The notes: generated by a model not told the origin, from the letters alone. A stretch of DNA of 64,000 bases from Verrucomicrobiaceae bacterium (GCA_016795485.1 JAEUHM010000044.1:124001-188000); one strand, 5' to 3'. Shown: positions 36,738 to 46,463, counted from the stretch's first letter. Made by a program: numbers and translations.

Positions 36738-38198
36738 TTACTGAGCTGGGCGTGTGACGCTGGCGGCCTGATCCTTCGCGAGCAGTTCGGCGAGGCGTTT
36801 GGCATCGGCGGCGCGTTGAGGCATCAGGTTTTGCGTTTCGCCTGGGTCTTTGGAGAGGTCGTAGAGGCCGGGGCGCTGGGTTGCTGTGCCTTTCCTTTTG
36901 TTCGCATACCAGCCGTCGGCAGCGGCAAGGCTTGGGATGTATTTGAGAGTGTGGTCGCGGATGGCGAGGTCGCCGTTGCCGCTCATGAGGATGAGGTGAT
37001 CGCGTTTGGGTGCGTTCTTTTCGCCGAGCAGCGCGGGGAGCAGGTTGTGGCTGTCCGGCAGGGCCTCATTGGGCAGAGTGATCCCGGCGGCAGCGCAGAT
37101 CGTGGCTGGCATGTCGAGGGTGGAGACGAGGTCTTCCGAGACGCCGGGCTGAATGCGTGCGGGCCAGCGCACGATGAAGGGCACGCGGTGGCCGCCTTCC
37201 CAGAGCTGCGATTTTTTGCCGCGATAGGGGCCGGTGGGTTTGTGGCCTTTTTCATCGGTCACATACGCGCCGTTGTCGCTGCTGTAGAGGATGAGCGTGT
37301 CTTTGGCGAGGCCGTGGCGGTCGAGCGTCTGCAAAAGCTCGCCGATGCATGCATCTAGCTCCTGCAGCATGTCCGCACGCGGCGTGAGGCCGCTGCTGCC
37401 GGCGAATCGCGGGCCGGGAATGGCGGGCGCGTGCACATTGTGCGGGGCGTAGAGCAGGAAGAAGGGCTTCTCTTGGTTCCGCTCGATGAACTGCACGCTC
37501 TCGCGCAGCAGCGTGTCGGCGATTTCGGTGTCCTTCCACCATGCAGCCTTGCCGCCCTTGGCCCAGCCGATGCGGTTGCGTCCGGCGGCCCAAGGACTCA
37601 TGCCCTGCGCCTTGGCCTCGGTGGCATCGTAGCTGTAGCGGATGGGATCGGCGGGATCGAGCCCGACGACGCGATGATCGCGCACGAACACGGTGGGGAG
37701 GCGGTCATTCGTCGCGGGGATTCCGAAGTATTCGTCAAAGCCGACTTCGAGCGGGCCAGGGCGCAACTCGCCATTGAAGTCGGGCTTCGATTCACCAAAA
37801 CCGAGATGCCATTTGCCGATGAGCGCGGTGCGATAGCCCGCCTGCTTCAGCAATCCGGGCGCGGTGGTCATCGTGGTCGGGATGAGCAGCGGCGCATCAC
37901 CCTTGGCGACGCCTTTGTTCAAGCCCTCAGCCTGATTCCGCCATGAATACTGCCCGGTGATCAGCGAGTAACGCGTCGGCGTGCAAACCGCCGCCGAAGC
38001 ATGCCCCTGCGTGAAGCGCTGCCCCTCGCGAGCGAGGCGGTCGATGTTTGGCGTCTTCACCAAAGTGGCACCGTAGCAGCCCGCATCGCCCCAGCCCACG
38101 TCGTCGACAAAGATGAGGAGGATGTTAGGCGGCGCGGCCTGGGAATGGCCGCAATAGAGCGCAAGGAACGCGAAGAAGAGTGTGGCGATGGGTTTCAT
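36738..38198 (-). CDS. Secreted type I sulfatase
   Basis: The protein has 486 residues with a signal peptide (about 1-21). NILLIFVDDVGWGDAGCYG holds the metal Asp pair; AVCTPTRYSLITGQ is the formylglycine signature; IGKWHLGFG and LILYSSDNGAYVT complete the site. An Arg/Lys/Gly-rich loop lies around residue 190-230. It starts 17 bp after the stop of the Hsp70-like gene, and no promoter-length spacer exists. Its expression may therefore depend on read-through from the helicase/Hsp70 unit or on a promoter inside it. Confidence 0.9.
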   Translation of the reverse strand: MKPIATLFFAFLALYCGHSQAAPPNILLIFVDDVGWGDAGCYGATLVKTPNIDRLAREGQRFTQGHASAAVCTPTRYSLITGQYSWRNQAEGLNKGVAKGDAPLLIPTTMTTAPGLLKQAGYRTALIGKWHLGFGESKPDFNGELRPGPLEVGFDEYFGIPATNDRLPTVFVRDHRVVGLDPADPIRYSYDATEAKAQGMSPWAAGRNRIGWAKGGKAAWWKDTEIADTLLRESVQFIERNQEKPFFLLYAPHNVHAPAIPGPRFAGSSGLTPRADMLQELDACIGELLQTLDRHGLAKDTLILYSSDNGAYVTDEKGHKPTGPYRGKKSQLWEGGHRVPFIVRWPARIQPGVSEDLVSTLDMPATICAAAGITLPNEALPDSHNLLPALLGEKNAPKRDHLILMSGNGDLAIRDHTLKYIPSLAAADGWYANKRKGTATQRPGLYDLSKDPGETQNLMPQRAADAKRLAELLAKDQAASVTRPAQ

Positions 38199-38215
38199 CT
38201 CATTTCGGTGTTAGT

Positions 38216-39508
38216 TTAGTCATCCCAGTTAAATCCGTATTGGCGCGGCGGCTCATCCGTCGGTTCTGGATAAAGCTCGCGAAATGGAGTCAGTTCGTGA
38301 GGGAGACGAACTTGATCAAGGCTGGGTCGAAAGAAGGAGATGCCGTAAGCGACGGCGAAACGGCCAAACTCAACGTTAGGTGGACGGGTGAGATCTTGGG
38401 CGGCGGGGAGATTGAGAACTTGCGGTTCGTGAATCCCGGCATGGTCGAGACCGGCTGAAAAATTCTGGCGATAGCCGTTGTGATGCGAACCGCCGCCGAA
38501 GATGAAAAGAGAGGCTCGGTCCCATGTGCGCGTGCCAGTTCCAGGAACACCATGGTTCGGTTGATGTATCAAAGCCCGCCGGTAGAGAGCATGGAGGTCC
38601 ATCCGTAGTTCTTCCATCAGCTCATTTTCAACACGCTGTTTTACTGCGCTGTGCGGATCGTTGAGATTTTGCACCCCGAGCGGACAGATGATGGCCGAGT
38701 AGTAATCCAAGCGGCGCGTGGCGTTGCTCCTAAAACGAAGAAATGCGTTCAAATCCACGGTTCCCGCGCCGACATCCATCGTGATGTAGAGGCCATCTCG
38801 CGCATTCGGCGCGCGGAAGACGGTTTGCACGGCGGCGGCGACTTCCGGGTAGAGGAGGCATTGCCACTCGAAACGGGCCTCCAAGGTGGCACGTCCGCAG
38901 GCGAAAACTTGGGCTACCTTTTCCGACCACGGCTGCTGTGGCGTGGACTTTTGCATGGTGGCGTCCATGCCCCGCCGCAGTTCGTGGGCGGCGATGAATG
39001 CGTCGCGGAAAAGCCGCTCAGTGGCTCCGTCGTCCGCCAGCAATCCGGTCGGCACGGCCAACTGGTAGATGAGGAAATCGTTTGTGTTGTCCGGTGTGAA
39101 ATCGAAGTCACGCCACGGCGATTTAGAACGAATGAAATCCTCCGTCGCGGCCATGACGTGAGCGAAGTAGAACGCCAGCAGTTCCGTCGCGACTACGGCA
39201 TCGGTGCGCGAACGGCGCAGAGCATCAAGCGCGGCGGGAATCTTAACATGCGTTGCATCCAGCGCCTCTCCATTAGCCACATGCGCGGCCAGCATTTTGA
39301 GATACGGCACCTTCGCGCTTTCGCCGAGCGCGGTGGGCGGCGTCAGGCAGTCGTGCGCGATGCCAATCAGGCTCGGCAGCAAGCCGTCGGCGTGTCCCGG
39401 AAAAGGAACGACGACTGCGTTTGATCCCGGCGTGTTATTGTCACGCAGCACGACCTTTGTGAAGCTCGTGCCGAAATCTACTCCTGCGACTAAAAGATAC
39501 CGGGGCAT
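38216..39508 (-). CDS. Hsp70/actin-fold ATPase without substrate-binding domain
   Basis: The protein has 430 residues and is cytoplasmic. VAGVDFGTSFTKVVL (about 7-21) is phosphate-1 of the actin/Hsp70 superfamily, YITMDVGAGTVDLNAF is phosphate-2, and LFIFGGGSHHNGY is the adenosine motif. The chain stops after the ATPase core, so it is not a DnaK chaperone. It is 21 bp downstream of a large SNF2-type helicase gene, and the two are probably cotranscribed. The pair resembles defence or DNA-processing cassettes, but I cannot name a described system with exactly these two genes. GC content looks lower than in the sulfatases. Confidence 0.75.
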   Translation of the reverse strand: MPRYLLVAGVDFGTSFTKVVLRDNNTPGSNAVVVPFPGHADGLLPSLIGIAHDCLTPPTALGESAKVPYLKMLAAHVANGEALDATHVKIPAALDALRRSRTDAVVATELLAFYFAHVMAATEDFIRSKSPWRDFDFTPDNTNDFLIYQLAVPTGLLADDGATERLFRDAFIAAHELRRGMDATMQKSTPQQPWSEKVAQVFACGRATLEARFEWQCLLYPEVAAAVQTVFRAPNARDGLYITMDVGAGTVDLNAFLRFRSNATRRLDYYSAIICPLGVQNLNDPHSAVKQRVENELMEELRMDLHALYRRALIHQPNHGVPGTGTRTWDRASLFIFGGGSHHNGYRQNFSAGLDHAGIHEPQVLNLPAAQDLTRPPNVEFGRFAVAYGISFFRPSLDQVRLPHELTPFRELYPEPTDEPPRQYGFNWDD

Positions 39509-39529
39509 TGGAAAACATCAGTGGTTGGT

Positions 39530-42500
39530 TCAAGAACTCGGTGCGCCACACGGCTCCACATCAATGAAACCGCATGCAACTTCGGACGGTGTTTCCTTCA
39601 GGCCTGCTGCTTTGTCCTGCAATTTCGCCAACTGTTCCTTCTGTTTCACTTCCAGATTGGCGAGCGTCGTTCGGAAGCCGCGCAGTTGGTTTTCACCCAC
39701 TTGGCGCTCCTCGGCGGTCGCGATTCTTCGGCGCTGGGCTTCGATGCGACGATTGAAGTGCGCGTTTAGCTGCTGCCGCCTGATGGCGAGCTTCTGCGCT
39801 TGGTCATCGCGAAACATTCTTTGCACTGACTTCAATTCAGTCACCAGCGTTGCCCTCAACTCGGCGAGGTCGGAACTGTGGTCGGCAGTCTGTCGCGGAA
39901 ACGCGCTCTCTCCCTTGTCGAGTGCGGCATTGAGCAGCGATTCTGCGCGGGTGCCAGTGAGCACTTCGCCTGTCGGCAGGCACTTCGCCACATAGTAAAA
40001 GGCGTCTCGGCGTGTGATTCCTTCCATCGTCATTCGATACACGAGGTAAAAATGTCGGCCTGCGGAGAATCCATCCGCCTGCACCCGCACGGCGGATACT
40101 TTGTGCCACTCATTGTTCTTCGACTCGTTCTCCTTGGTTATCCAACGGAAGAATGGGTGCAGGTGCGTGACGAGAACCAGCCCGCGGTGCTGTCGCCGAT
40201 ACTGTTGATGCACTGCCGGGTCAAAAGTCAGCCGCACCACGCGGGTCGTCCGAGAAAACCCATCAGGCCAAGGCAAGTCCTGTTGGTGGCAAAAGTTATC
40301 GAAGTCGGACATCGCACTGTGACTCAACTTGCACTCAATGCAGTCCGTCACGGGATTGTCGGTAATCAGCAGGCACGGGTCATTAGTGTAGCGCGCCGAA
40401 AAAAAGTCTTCCGCGTGCAGCCGCAGTTCATCCGGCTTGATAAAGCGACCGAGCCGCTGGCTCTCGCCAATCTGCTCCGATAGCAAATCCTGAAATGCAA
40501 TTAGCGCGCCCGTAGAGTTCTCCAGTTCAGACTCAATCTGCGCCCTTTGACAGACCGCATCAGCAGTTTGCTCGGCTTGTTCGGCTACTTGCTCCATCGT
40601 CAGGTCTTGCCGGAAAATCTGCGAGGTAAGTTTGGCTACTTCCTCGCCGAGAATGCCTTCGAGCGCGCCAATGGATTGCTCGAAGATGCCAATCTTCGCG
40701 TAGAGGTGCGTATAGATGCTGCCGTCTATCGTGTCACGGACGTGGAAGTTAATGACCACGATGCTCGGTGCCTTCTGCCCGATGCGGTCAATGCGCCCGA
40801 TGCGCTGCTCGACACGCATGGGGTTCCACGGCAGGTCGTAGTTCACCACGACTCGGGCGAACTGAAGGTCCACGCCTTCAGCGCCGATTTCTGAGCACAG
40901 CAGGATGCGGTTGTCGTCTGTCTCAAAACCCCGCAGCAGCTTGTCGCGCTCTGCCCTGTCCTTGATGTCGCCCGTGACAGCCACCGTGCGAATGCCGTCG
41001 GCTTGCAGACGGCCTTGAAGGTAAGCAATGGTGGCTTTGAAAAAAGCGAAGATGATGACCTTGTCGCCGGCAGCGATGTCGGCGTCGGTTCCCTTGTCTG
41101 TGCGGAGTTTCTTGTTCTCGCCGATAAGCCGCAGCGCTTTTCGCAACTCGGCATACTTGGAATCGTTGGCGGCAAAGTCGTAGCTCGAAAGCGAACGCAG
41201 TTCCTCCGGCGTTGGCAGGTTGCTCTCGTCGTCGAAGTCGAACTCTTCGGCGAAATCTTCCGCCATCTCTTCCATTTCCTCGAAACCACCCCACTTGCCC
41301 TCTGCCACTGCGGCGGCCGTCACAGGCAAACTGCTCGCCATTTTCAGTGCCGGATGAATGAGATGGAAACTCGTCACGCTATCCCCACGACTACGAACCT
41401 CGCTGCGAACCAGCTTCAGCACGGCGCGATAGAATGCAGACTCCTGATTCGTCAGTGTGACCGGCAAAGTCACCGGCTGGCGGATGACGCGGTTCTCAAT
41501 CACATCGCGCTTCCGCGTGCGGTTGATGAAGTTGCCCAGCAAGTTCATGCGCTCGGCAAGGTGCCTCAGTTCCACCCTTGCACGCGGCGAGCCATCAAAC
41601 TGTCGCAGCGCATCGGCCATTTGTTCCCGTGCATCAGCCGAGGGTAACTCGACCACGAACGGTTCAATAGCGGCTGGCTGCCATGCCGCAGCAGCGAGAG
41701 CGTTCTGCAACTGCACGACCGGGAGATTCTGCTGTCGGAGAAGGTCGAACACGAACTCATCCCGGAAAACTTCCGGGTCAATCAGCCGCATCAAGGCGTA
41801 GAGGTCGCGGCTGGCGTTGTGAATAGGCGTTGCCGACAGACACACCGCCGCGCCCGCCGCTGCGGAAAGAATCTCGCCCGCGACGTAGGACGCGGAGGCG
41901 GTGTTCTTCATCGAATGTGCCTCGTCGAAAACCACCATGTCGAAAAACGGCTTGGGGTCGGCTTGGTTCCTTGCCTCGTCACCTTGCTCGCGAACGCGGT
42001 GCAGCAGCTTGGTTCTTGGGCGCAAGTTATCGGCTGTCTCCTCACCCGCTGCATCGCGCAGCCGCTGGAGCAAATCGCGGTCGCTCTTGAACGGGCGCAG
42101 CGCGTGATACGAAGTGACCAGCACGAAACTCATGCCCGGCCCCTTGCGGTCAAAGCGTTCCAGCAGTTCGACCAGCCGCTTCGCATCAGTGGCCTCCGCC
42201 GCGAGTTGAAATCTGTCCTGCAACTCCCGAAGCCATTTCGGAACCAGCGTCGGCGGGCACACGACCAACAAACGCCGCGCCTTTTCCCTCGCCTGCCACT
42301 CTGTCCAAATCAGCCCTGCTTCGATGGTCTTGCCGAGACCTACCTCGTCCGCAATCAAAAGCCGGTTAGTGGCCGATTCGATGAAACGCAGCACCGGCTT
42401 GAACTGGTGTGCGTAGAAATCAATCTCCGAGGTCTTCATCGAGTAAAAGACATCGGTGAGCATCCCGCGCAGTTTCTCGAACGTGATACGCCGCCGCAGG

Positions 42501-42730
42501 TCATCCACTCTGCCATACCTGCCATCGCGCACGTCGTCATCCATGCTCCGGCGGATCTTGGTATTCCGCACGACTAGCTGAGAAACGTCTGCGAACTCGA
42601 ACTGATTCCCCCAATCCACCTCCGCCATCCAGAACATCATCCGTTCCTTGCGCCCCGTCAGCACGCCCAGCCGACCGGGGTTGGCCCGGTGGAATACTGC
42701 TATTCCTGCTGCGATTTCATCATGTTCCAT
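39530..42730 (-). CDS. SNF2/HepA-type helicase (superfamily 2 ATPase), 1066 residues
   Basis: I chose ATG 42730. The frame is open to 42856, but those 42 codons are basic, shadow-like, and overlap a spacer. An N-terminal domain (1-100) precedes the two RecA domains: Walker A GLGKT (131-135), DEAH (269-272), SATPIHN (299-305) and motif VI QRIGRIDRIGQ (641-651). An acidic insert lies near 482-502. The C-terminal 350 residues are helical and charged, with a long coiled coil near 930-1030. It resembles RapA/HepA and the SNF2 helicases of phage-defence loci such as DrmD and DpdE, but no methylase, nuclease or PLD gene is next to it. It is transcribed with the Hsp70-like ATPase. Confidence 0.85.
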   Translation of the reverse strand: MEHDEIAAGIAVFHRANPGRLGVLTGRKERMMFWMAEVDWGNQFEFADVSQLVVRNTKIRRSMDDDVRDGRYGRVDDLRRRITFEKLRGMLTDVFYSMKTSEIDFYAHQFKPVLRFIESATNRLLIADEVGLGKTIEAGLIWTEWQAREKARRLLVVCPPTLVPKWLRELQDRFQLAAEATDAKRLVELLERFDRKGPGMSFVLVTSYHALRPFKSDRDLLQRLRDAAGEETADNLRPRTKLLHRVREQGDEARNQADPKPFFDMVVFDEAHSMKNTASASYVAGEILSAAAGAAVCLSATPIHNASRDLYALMRLIDPEVFRDEFVFDLLRQQNLPVVQLQNALAAAAWQPAAIEPFVVELPSADAREQMADALRQFDGSPRARVELRHLAERMNLLGNFINRTRKRDVIENRVIRQPVTLPVTLTNQESAFYRAVLKLVRSEVRSRGDSVTSFHLIHPALKMASSLPVTAAAVAEGKWGGFEEMEEMAEDFAEEFDFDDESNLPTPEELRSLSSYDFAANDSKYAELRKALRLIGENKKLRTDKGTDADIAAGDKVIIFAFFKATIAYLQGRLQADGIRTVAVTGDIKDRAERDKLLRGFETDDNRILLCSEIGAEGVDLQFARVVVNYDLPWNPMRVEQRIGRIDRIGQKAPSIVVINFHVRDTIDGSIYTHLYAKIGIFEQSIGALEGILGEEVAKLTSQIFRQDLTMEQVAEQAEQTADAVCQRAQIESELENSTGALIAFQDLLSEQIGESQRLGRFIKPDELRLHAEDFFSARYTNDPCLLITDNPVTDCIECKLSHSAMSDFDNFCHQQDLPWPDGFSRTTRVVRLTFDPAVHQQYRRQHRGLVLVTHLHPFFRWITKENESKNNEWHKVSAVRVQADGFSAGRHFYLVYRMTMEGITRRDAFYYVAKCLPTGEVLTGTRAESLLNAALDKGESAFPRQTADHSSDLAELRATLVTELKSVQRMFRDDQAQKLAIRRQQLNAHFNRRIEAQRRRIATAEERQVGENQLRGFRTTLANLEVKQKEQLAKLQDKAAGLKETPSEVACGFIDVEPCGAPSS

Positions 42731-42777
42731 GCTGATTTGAACAGTGAGCAATACGGAAGACCTTTTCAACGACTCAG

Positions 42778-42852
42778 TTACTTCCCGTCGTGCGAGTGAG
42801 ACGGCTTGGGTGCCTGCATGAGGACGAGCTCCGGCAGGATGAGGTAATGCAT
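42778..42852 (-). pseudogene. Possible 3' remnant of a lost gene (24 codons)
   Basis: In the 141-bp spacer between the sulfatase stop and the helicase start, the minus strand reads a short frame ending PELVLMQAPKPSHSHDGK before TAA. It looks like a natural C-terminus, not a complete protein, and has no ribosome-binding site. It may be the tail of a gene lost when the helicase/Hsp70 cassette entered. This is weak evidence based on appearance only. Confidence 0.2.
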
Positions 42853-42871
42853 TCAATGCAGAGTTCGGCTT

Positions 42872-44716
42872 TCATGGTTTGGGGATGATGGCGGTAGCGG
42901 CGTTGCCTGCGCTCTTTTCGATGATGAAATGCCCCAGCGGCATCTGCTGGGCGTCGAGCGCCTGCCACACCGCGCCGGGGCGGGTGCGGATGCTGAACGT
43001 CTCGCCGGCCTTGAGCGTGGCGTAGGAGCGGCGCGAGCCGTCGGCGCCGAACCAAATCAGCTCGACCGTGTCCGCGCGCGCATTGGTGAAGGTCACGCTC
43101 ACGGCCTCGCCGGCCGGACGTGACAAGGGCAGCGGCTTGCCATCGGCGGGATGCCACTTCAGCGCGGCCCGCACTCCCGCTGGAGCCGATGCGGCGGCGG
43201 TTTTGAGAAACGGATGGGGAAATGCCGGGCGCGGCAGCGTCTTCCACAGTTGTGTGCTGAGTTGCGTGAGCAGCGCGGCGTGTTCCGGGCGGGCGGCGAT
43301 GTTTTCGTTCTCCGCCGAGTCGTTCGCATGATCGTAAAGCTCGCGGCTGGTGATCGCGCCAGATTTGGCGTCCAGCCATTCCATGTAGCGGTAGCGGTCC
43401 GTGCGCATCGCGTAGCCCATGTAGTCGCGCCCTTCGAGTTGGCGCGGGAACTGGCTGAACGCGGCGTCCTTCACCTTGGCTGCCGAACTGTCGAGCAGCG
43501 GCTTGAGGCTGATGCCTTCCAGCGTCTTCGGCACTGGCAGTCCGGCGAGTTCGCACAGCGTCGGATAAATGTCCACGAACTCGACGAGCGCATCGCACTT
43601 CTGCCCGTTCGCCCTCGCGCCTGGTGCGCGGATCATCAACGGCGCGCGCGTATCGATCTCGTAGTTCGTTTGTTTGCACCAGCCTCCGTGCTCGCCCAGT
43701 TTCCAGCCGTGATCGCTCCACAGGACGACGATGGTGTTCTGCGCCAGCTTAAGTTCATCCAGGCCCGCGAGCAAGCGCCCGACCTGCGCGTCAACGAACG
43801 ATACTGAGGCGTAGTAGCCGTGCCTGAGCTCACGCTGCTGCGCTTCCGTGAGCGGGCGTTCAAACGGCGAAGGCGCATCCGCGTAATCCATGTAGCCGCT
43901 CAGCTCGTAGAAGCCGCCCAGATTGCGGTCACCGAACGCGACCGGCGGCATTTCCTTTGGAAACTGCGGATTCGCCGCGAGCGGTAGCTTCGCGCGGTCG
44001 TAGAGGTCCCAATACTTCTTCGGCGTGATGAATGGCAGGTGCGGCCGAATGTAGCCGACGGCGAGGAAGAACGGCGACTGGCCCGCGGCCAGCTCACGCA
44101 GCTTCGCGAGCGCATCGGAGGTTTGCTTGCCGTCGAAGTTCTTGTCGTCCGGCTGCTCCTGCATCTCCGTGGCCGGGCCGCGCATCCGCGCGATCGCGGC
44201 GTCTGATTTCCCCTCGGCGCGCATCTTCTCGCGGTGAGCGGCGAGGCGCGCACGGTTGGCCTCCGAGTAGTCAATGACACCTTTCGCGTTGTGCGTCGGC
44301 TCATCCCACGAGGCCGCATCGGGAAACGGGTTGTGAAAAATCTTCCCGTAAGCCACTGCGTGATAACCGTGCTGCCGGAAATGCTGCGGCAGCGTCACCA
44401 CATCCGGCCGCGCCGTGCGCATTTCGGTGGCGAGATCCCACACGCGCGTCGAGTCGGGACGCAGCCCCGTCATTAGCGAGACGCGCGAGGGATTGCAGAC
44501 CGCCTGCTGGCAATAGGCGCGGTTGAATAGCACACCCGACGCCGCGAGCCGGTCGAGATTCGGCGACACGACGTGCTTCGCGCCGTAGCAGCCGAGTTCG
44601 CACCGCATGTCATCCACGGCAATGAAGAGGACGTTGGGACGTTCCGCAGCCTCAACGACGAAAGCCACGCAACAGATGATGGCGTGGAGGCAGATGAGGC
44701 GAAGGCGGGGTTTCAT
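42872..44716 (-). CDS. Secreted sulfatase with C-terminal VHL-beta-like domain
   Basis: The protein has 614 residues with a signal peptide (about 1-23). NVLFIAVDDMRCELGCYGA and AVCNPSRVSLMTGLRPDS are typical of iduronate-2-sulfatase-like enzymes; GKIFHNPFP and LWSDHGWKLGEH complete the active site. The sulfatase core is very similar to that inside the 49201-52392 fusion. After about residue 535 a 70-residue beta domain reads VSVTFTNARADTVELIWFG, then YATLKAGETF, then VWQALDA, closely following the strand pattern of the VHL beta domain. It is third in a run of closely spaced sulfatase genes (12 bp from the next). Confidence 0.88.
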   Translation of the reverse strand: MKPRLRLICLHAIICCVAFVVEAAERPNVLFIAVDDMRCELGCYGAKHVVSPNLDRLAASGVLFNRAYCQQAVCNPSRVSLMTGLRPDSTRVWDLATEMRTARPDVVTLPQHFRQHGYHAVAYGKIFHNPFPDAASWDEPTHNAKGVIDYSEANRARLAAHREKMRAEGKSDAAIARMRGPATEMQEQPDDKNFDGKQTSDALAKLRELAAGQSPFFLAVGYIRPHLPFITPKKYWDLYDRAKLPLAANPQFPKEMPPVAFGDRNLGGFYELSGYMDYADAPSPFERPLTEAQQRELRHGYYASVSFVDAQVGRLLAGLDELKLAQNTIVVLWSDHGWKLGEHGGWCKQTNYEIDTRAPLMIRAPGARANGQKCDALVEFVDIYPTLCELAGLPVPKTLEGISLKPLLDSSAAKVKDAAFSQFPRQLEGRDYMGYAMRTDRYRYMEWLDAKSGAITSRELYDHANDSAENENIAARPEHAALLTQLSTQLWKTLPRPAFPHPFLKTAAASAPAGVRAALKWHPADGKPLPLSRPAGEAVSVTFTNARADTVELIWFGADGSRRSYATLKAGETFSIRTRPGAVWQALDAQQMPLGHFIIEKSAGNAATAIIPKP

Positions 44717-44728
44717 AGTTTCAGCAAC

Positions 44729-46462
44729 TCATTCGATTTTCACTCGCGCCGGCTTTCCAGGAACGACGACGTGGCCGAGCGCCTTGTCGCTTTCATCGAG
44801 CAGCAACCAGGTGTGACCGGCGAAGGTGCTCATGAGCCGTCGGCTGGCGAGTTGAAGCTCTCCGCGGGCATGGCGCGCACCGTTTTCATCCAGCCAGACG
44901 AGCTTTACCGGTGTCTGCCGATGATTTTGAAACAACAGCCTGACGCTTTTGCCGCCTGCCTTGGAGTTGGGCGGTTCCACACCGGTCACAGGAGCCAGTT
45001 CCACCTCCGGGACGAAGGCATTGATGCCCGGCTGGCTTTCGTGGACGGGCACGATCTGCTTTGGAACGAGCGACCGCATCTGCACGAGCTTCTCCGCGTG
45101 CTCGGGCTTGCTGGCGAGATTGGTCCACTCGTGCGGATCGGTCTCGATGTCGTAAAGCTCCTCGCCGCCATCAAGGTAATGAATGTAGCGCCAACGCTCG
45201 GTGCTGAGGGCGTAGTTTTGAGGATGATCGAGATGCGTGATCGCCGCGTGCGACCAAGCGGCGGCTGGATCACTCAGCAAGGGAACGAGGCTGCGGCTTT
45301 CGATGTCAGCCTTCTTCGGCAGACCGCAAAGCTCCGTCAGCGTGCTGAAGAGATCCACGATGCTCACGGGCCGTGAGCACACGGAGCCCGCTTTCGTGCC
45401 TTCGGGCAAGCCGGCGGTGCCTTTCGGCACACGCACCATGAGCGGCACGCGGGCGCAGGCACGCCAGCCGGTGAATTTTTGCCAGTGCTCCTTCTCGCCG
45501 AGATGCCAGCCGTGGTCGCTCCAGAGCACGACGATGGTGTTGTCGCGATGCGGACTCGTTTCGAGCGCATCGAGCACGCGACCGAGCATCGCATCTGCGA
45601 AGTGAATCGACGCCAGATAAGCCTGAATGCCCTGCTTCCACTGCTTCTGTGCCTGAATGTGGGCAAAGTAGCGATTGCGGGCGAGTTTTTGCCCCAGCGG
45701 CGGCACATCATCGAGATCGCCTTCTTTGACACCGGGGCCGGTTTGGATCGTTTCGAGCGGAAACGGCTCAAAATACTTCTTCGGCACAAACCACGGCTCG
45801 TGAGGCCGGTAGAGGCCGCAGGCGAGAAAGAAGGGCTTTTCATGCTTGTGGCCCAATTGCTCGCCAATCCACTTCGTGACGCTCCAATCGCCACCAAACT
45901 CCTCGTCGGTGACATCGATCGCGGCCCAATCCGTCTCGACGTATTGCCAAGGTCCGCCACGCGGCAGATTCACCGGTCGCTTCTTCGGATAAAACGTGCG
46001 CGGGAAGGGATCATCCTTCGCCTTGTCGGGAAAGTAGTCATCCCAGCTCGGCGGATCGATGACGTAATGCAGCATTTTCCCCGATCCCGCGCTCCAATAG
46101 CCATGCCGCGAAAAGTAGCGTGGCAGAAGCTCCGCCTCCGGCATCACCTCGCGCATCTTCTGCATGTTTTGATACAGCCCCGAGCAATGCGGCGGCCTGC
46201 CGCTGAAAACCGCCGAGCGCGAGGGATTGCACGAAGCCGCCGCGCAATAGGCATTCGTGAACAGCACGCCACTCTTCGCCAGCCGGTCAAAATTCGGCGT
46301 CTTCGTCTGCGGATGCCCGCCCAGGCAGCCGATCCAGTCATTGAGATCGTCCACTGCGATGAAGAGGATGTTTGGCGGCGCTGAAAAAGCCGTGCCTGCA
46401 ATCAACAAGCAAACGGCACAGCAGAGTCGAAGAAGCGATTTGATAGTCATCGAGGTGTTCAT
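44729..46462 (-). CDS. Secreted sulfatase with C-terminal VHL-beta-like domain
   Basis: The protein has 577 residues from ATG 46462, 1 bp after the upstream sulfatase stop; an in-frame ATG at 46450 is possible. A signal peptide (to about 30) is followed by NILFIAVDDLNDWIGCLGG, ASCNPSRSAVFSGR (formylglycine signature), MLHYVIDPP and LWSDHGWHLGEKEHW, an iduronate-2-sulfatase-like arrangement. The C-terminal 70 residues read VRLLFQNHRQTPVKLVWLD, then LQLASRRLMSTFAGHTWLLLD, again a VHL-beta-like strand pattern. It is cotranscribed with the flanking sulfatases. Confidence 0.88.
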   Translation of the reverse strand: MNTSMTIKSLLRLCCAVCLLIAGTAFSAPPNILFIAVDDLNDWIGCLGGHPQTKTPNFDRLAKSGVLFTNAYCAAASCNPSRSAVFSGRPPHCSGLYQNMQKMREVMPEAELLPRYFSRHGYWSAGSGKMLHYVIDPPSWDDYFPDKAKDDPFPRTFYPKKRPVNLPRGGPWQYVETDWAAIDVTDEEFGGDWSVTKWIGEQLGHKHEKPFFLACGLYRPHEPWFVPKKYFEPFPLETIQTGPGVKEGDLDDVPPLGQKLARNRYFAHIQAQKQWKQGIQAYLASIHFADAMLGRVLDALETSPHRDNTIVVLWSDHGWHLGEKEHWQKFTGWRACARVPLMVRVPKGTAGLPEGTKAGSVCSRPVSIVDLFSTLTELCGLPKKADIESRSLVPLLSDPAAAWSHAAITHLDHPQNYALSTERWRYIHYLDGGEELYDIETDPHEWTNLASKPEHAEKLVQMRSLVPKQIVPVHESQPGINAFVPEVELAPVTGVEPPNSKAGGKSVRLLFQNHRQTPVKLVWLDENGARHARGELQLASRRLMSTFAGHTWLLLDESDKALGHVVVPGKPARVKIE

Positions 46463-46463
46463 A

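Noticed and set aside
42731..42856. 42-codon extension of the helicase
   Set aside because: Basic and low-complexity, with a better start at ATG 42730; it also overlaps the spacer next to the sulfatase stop.
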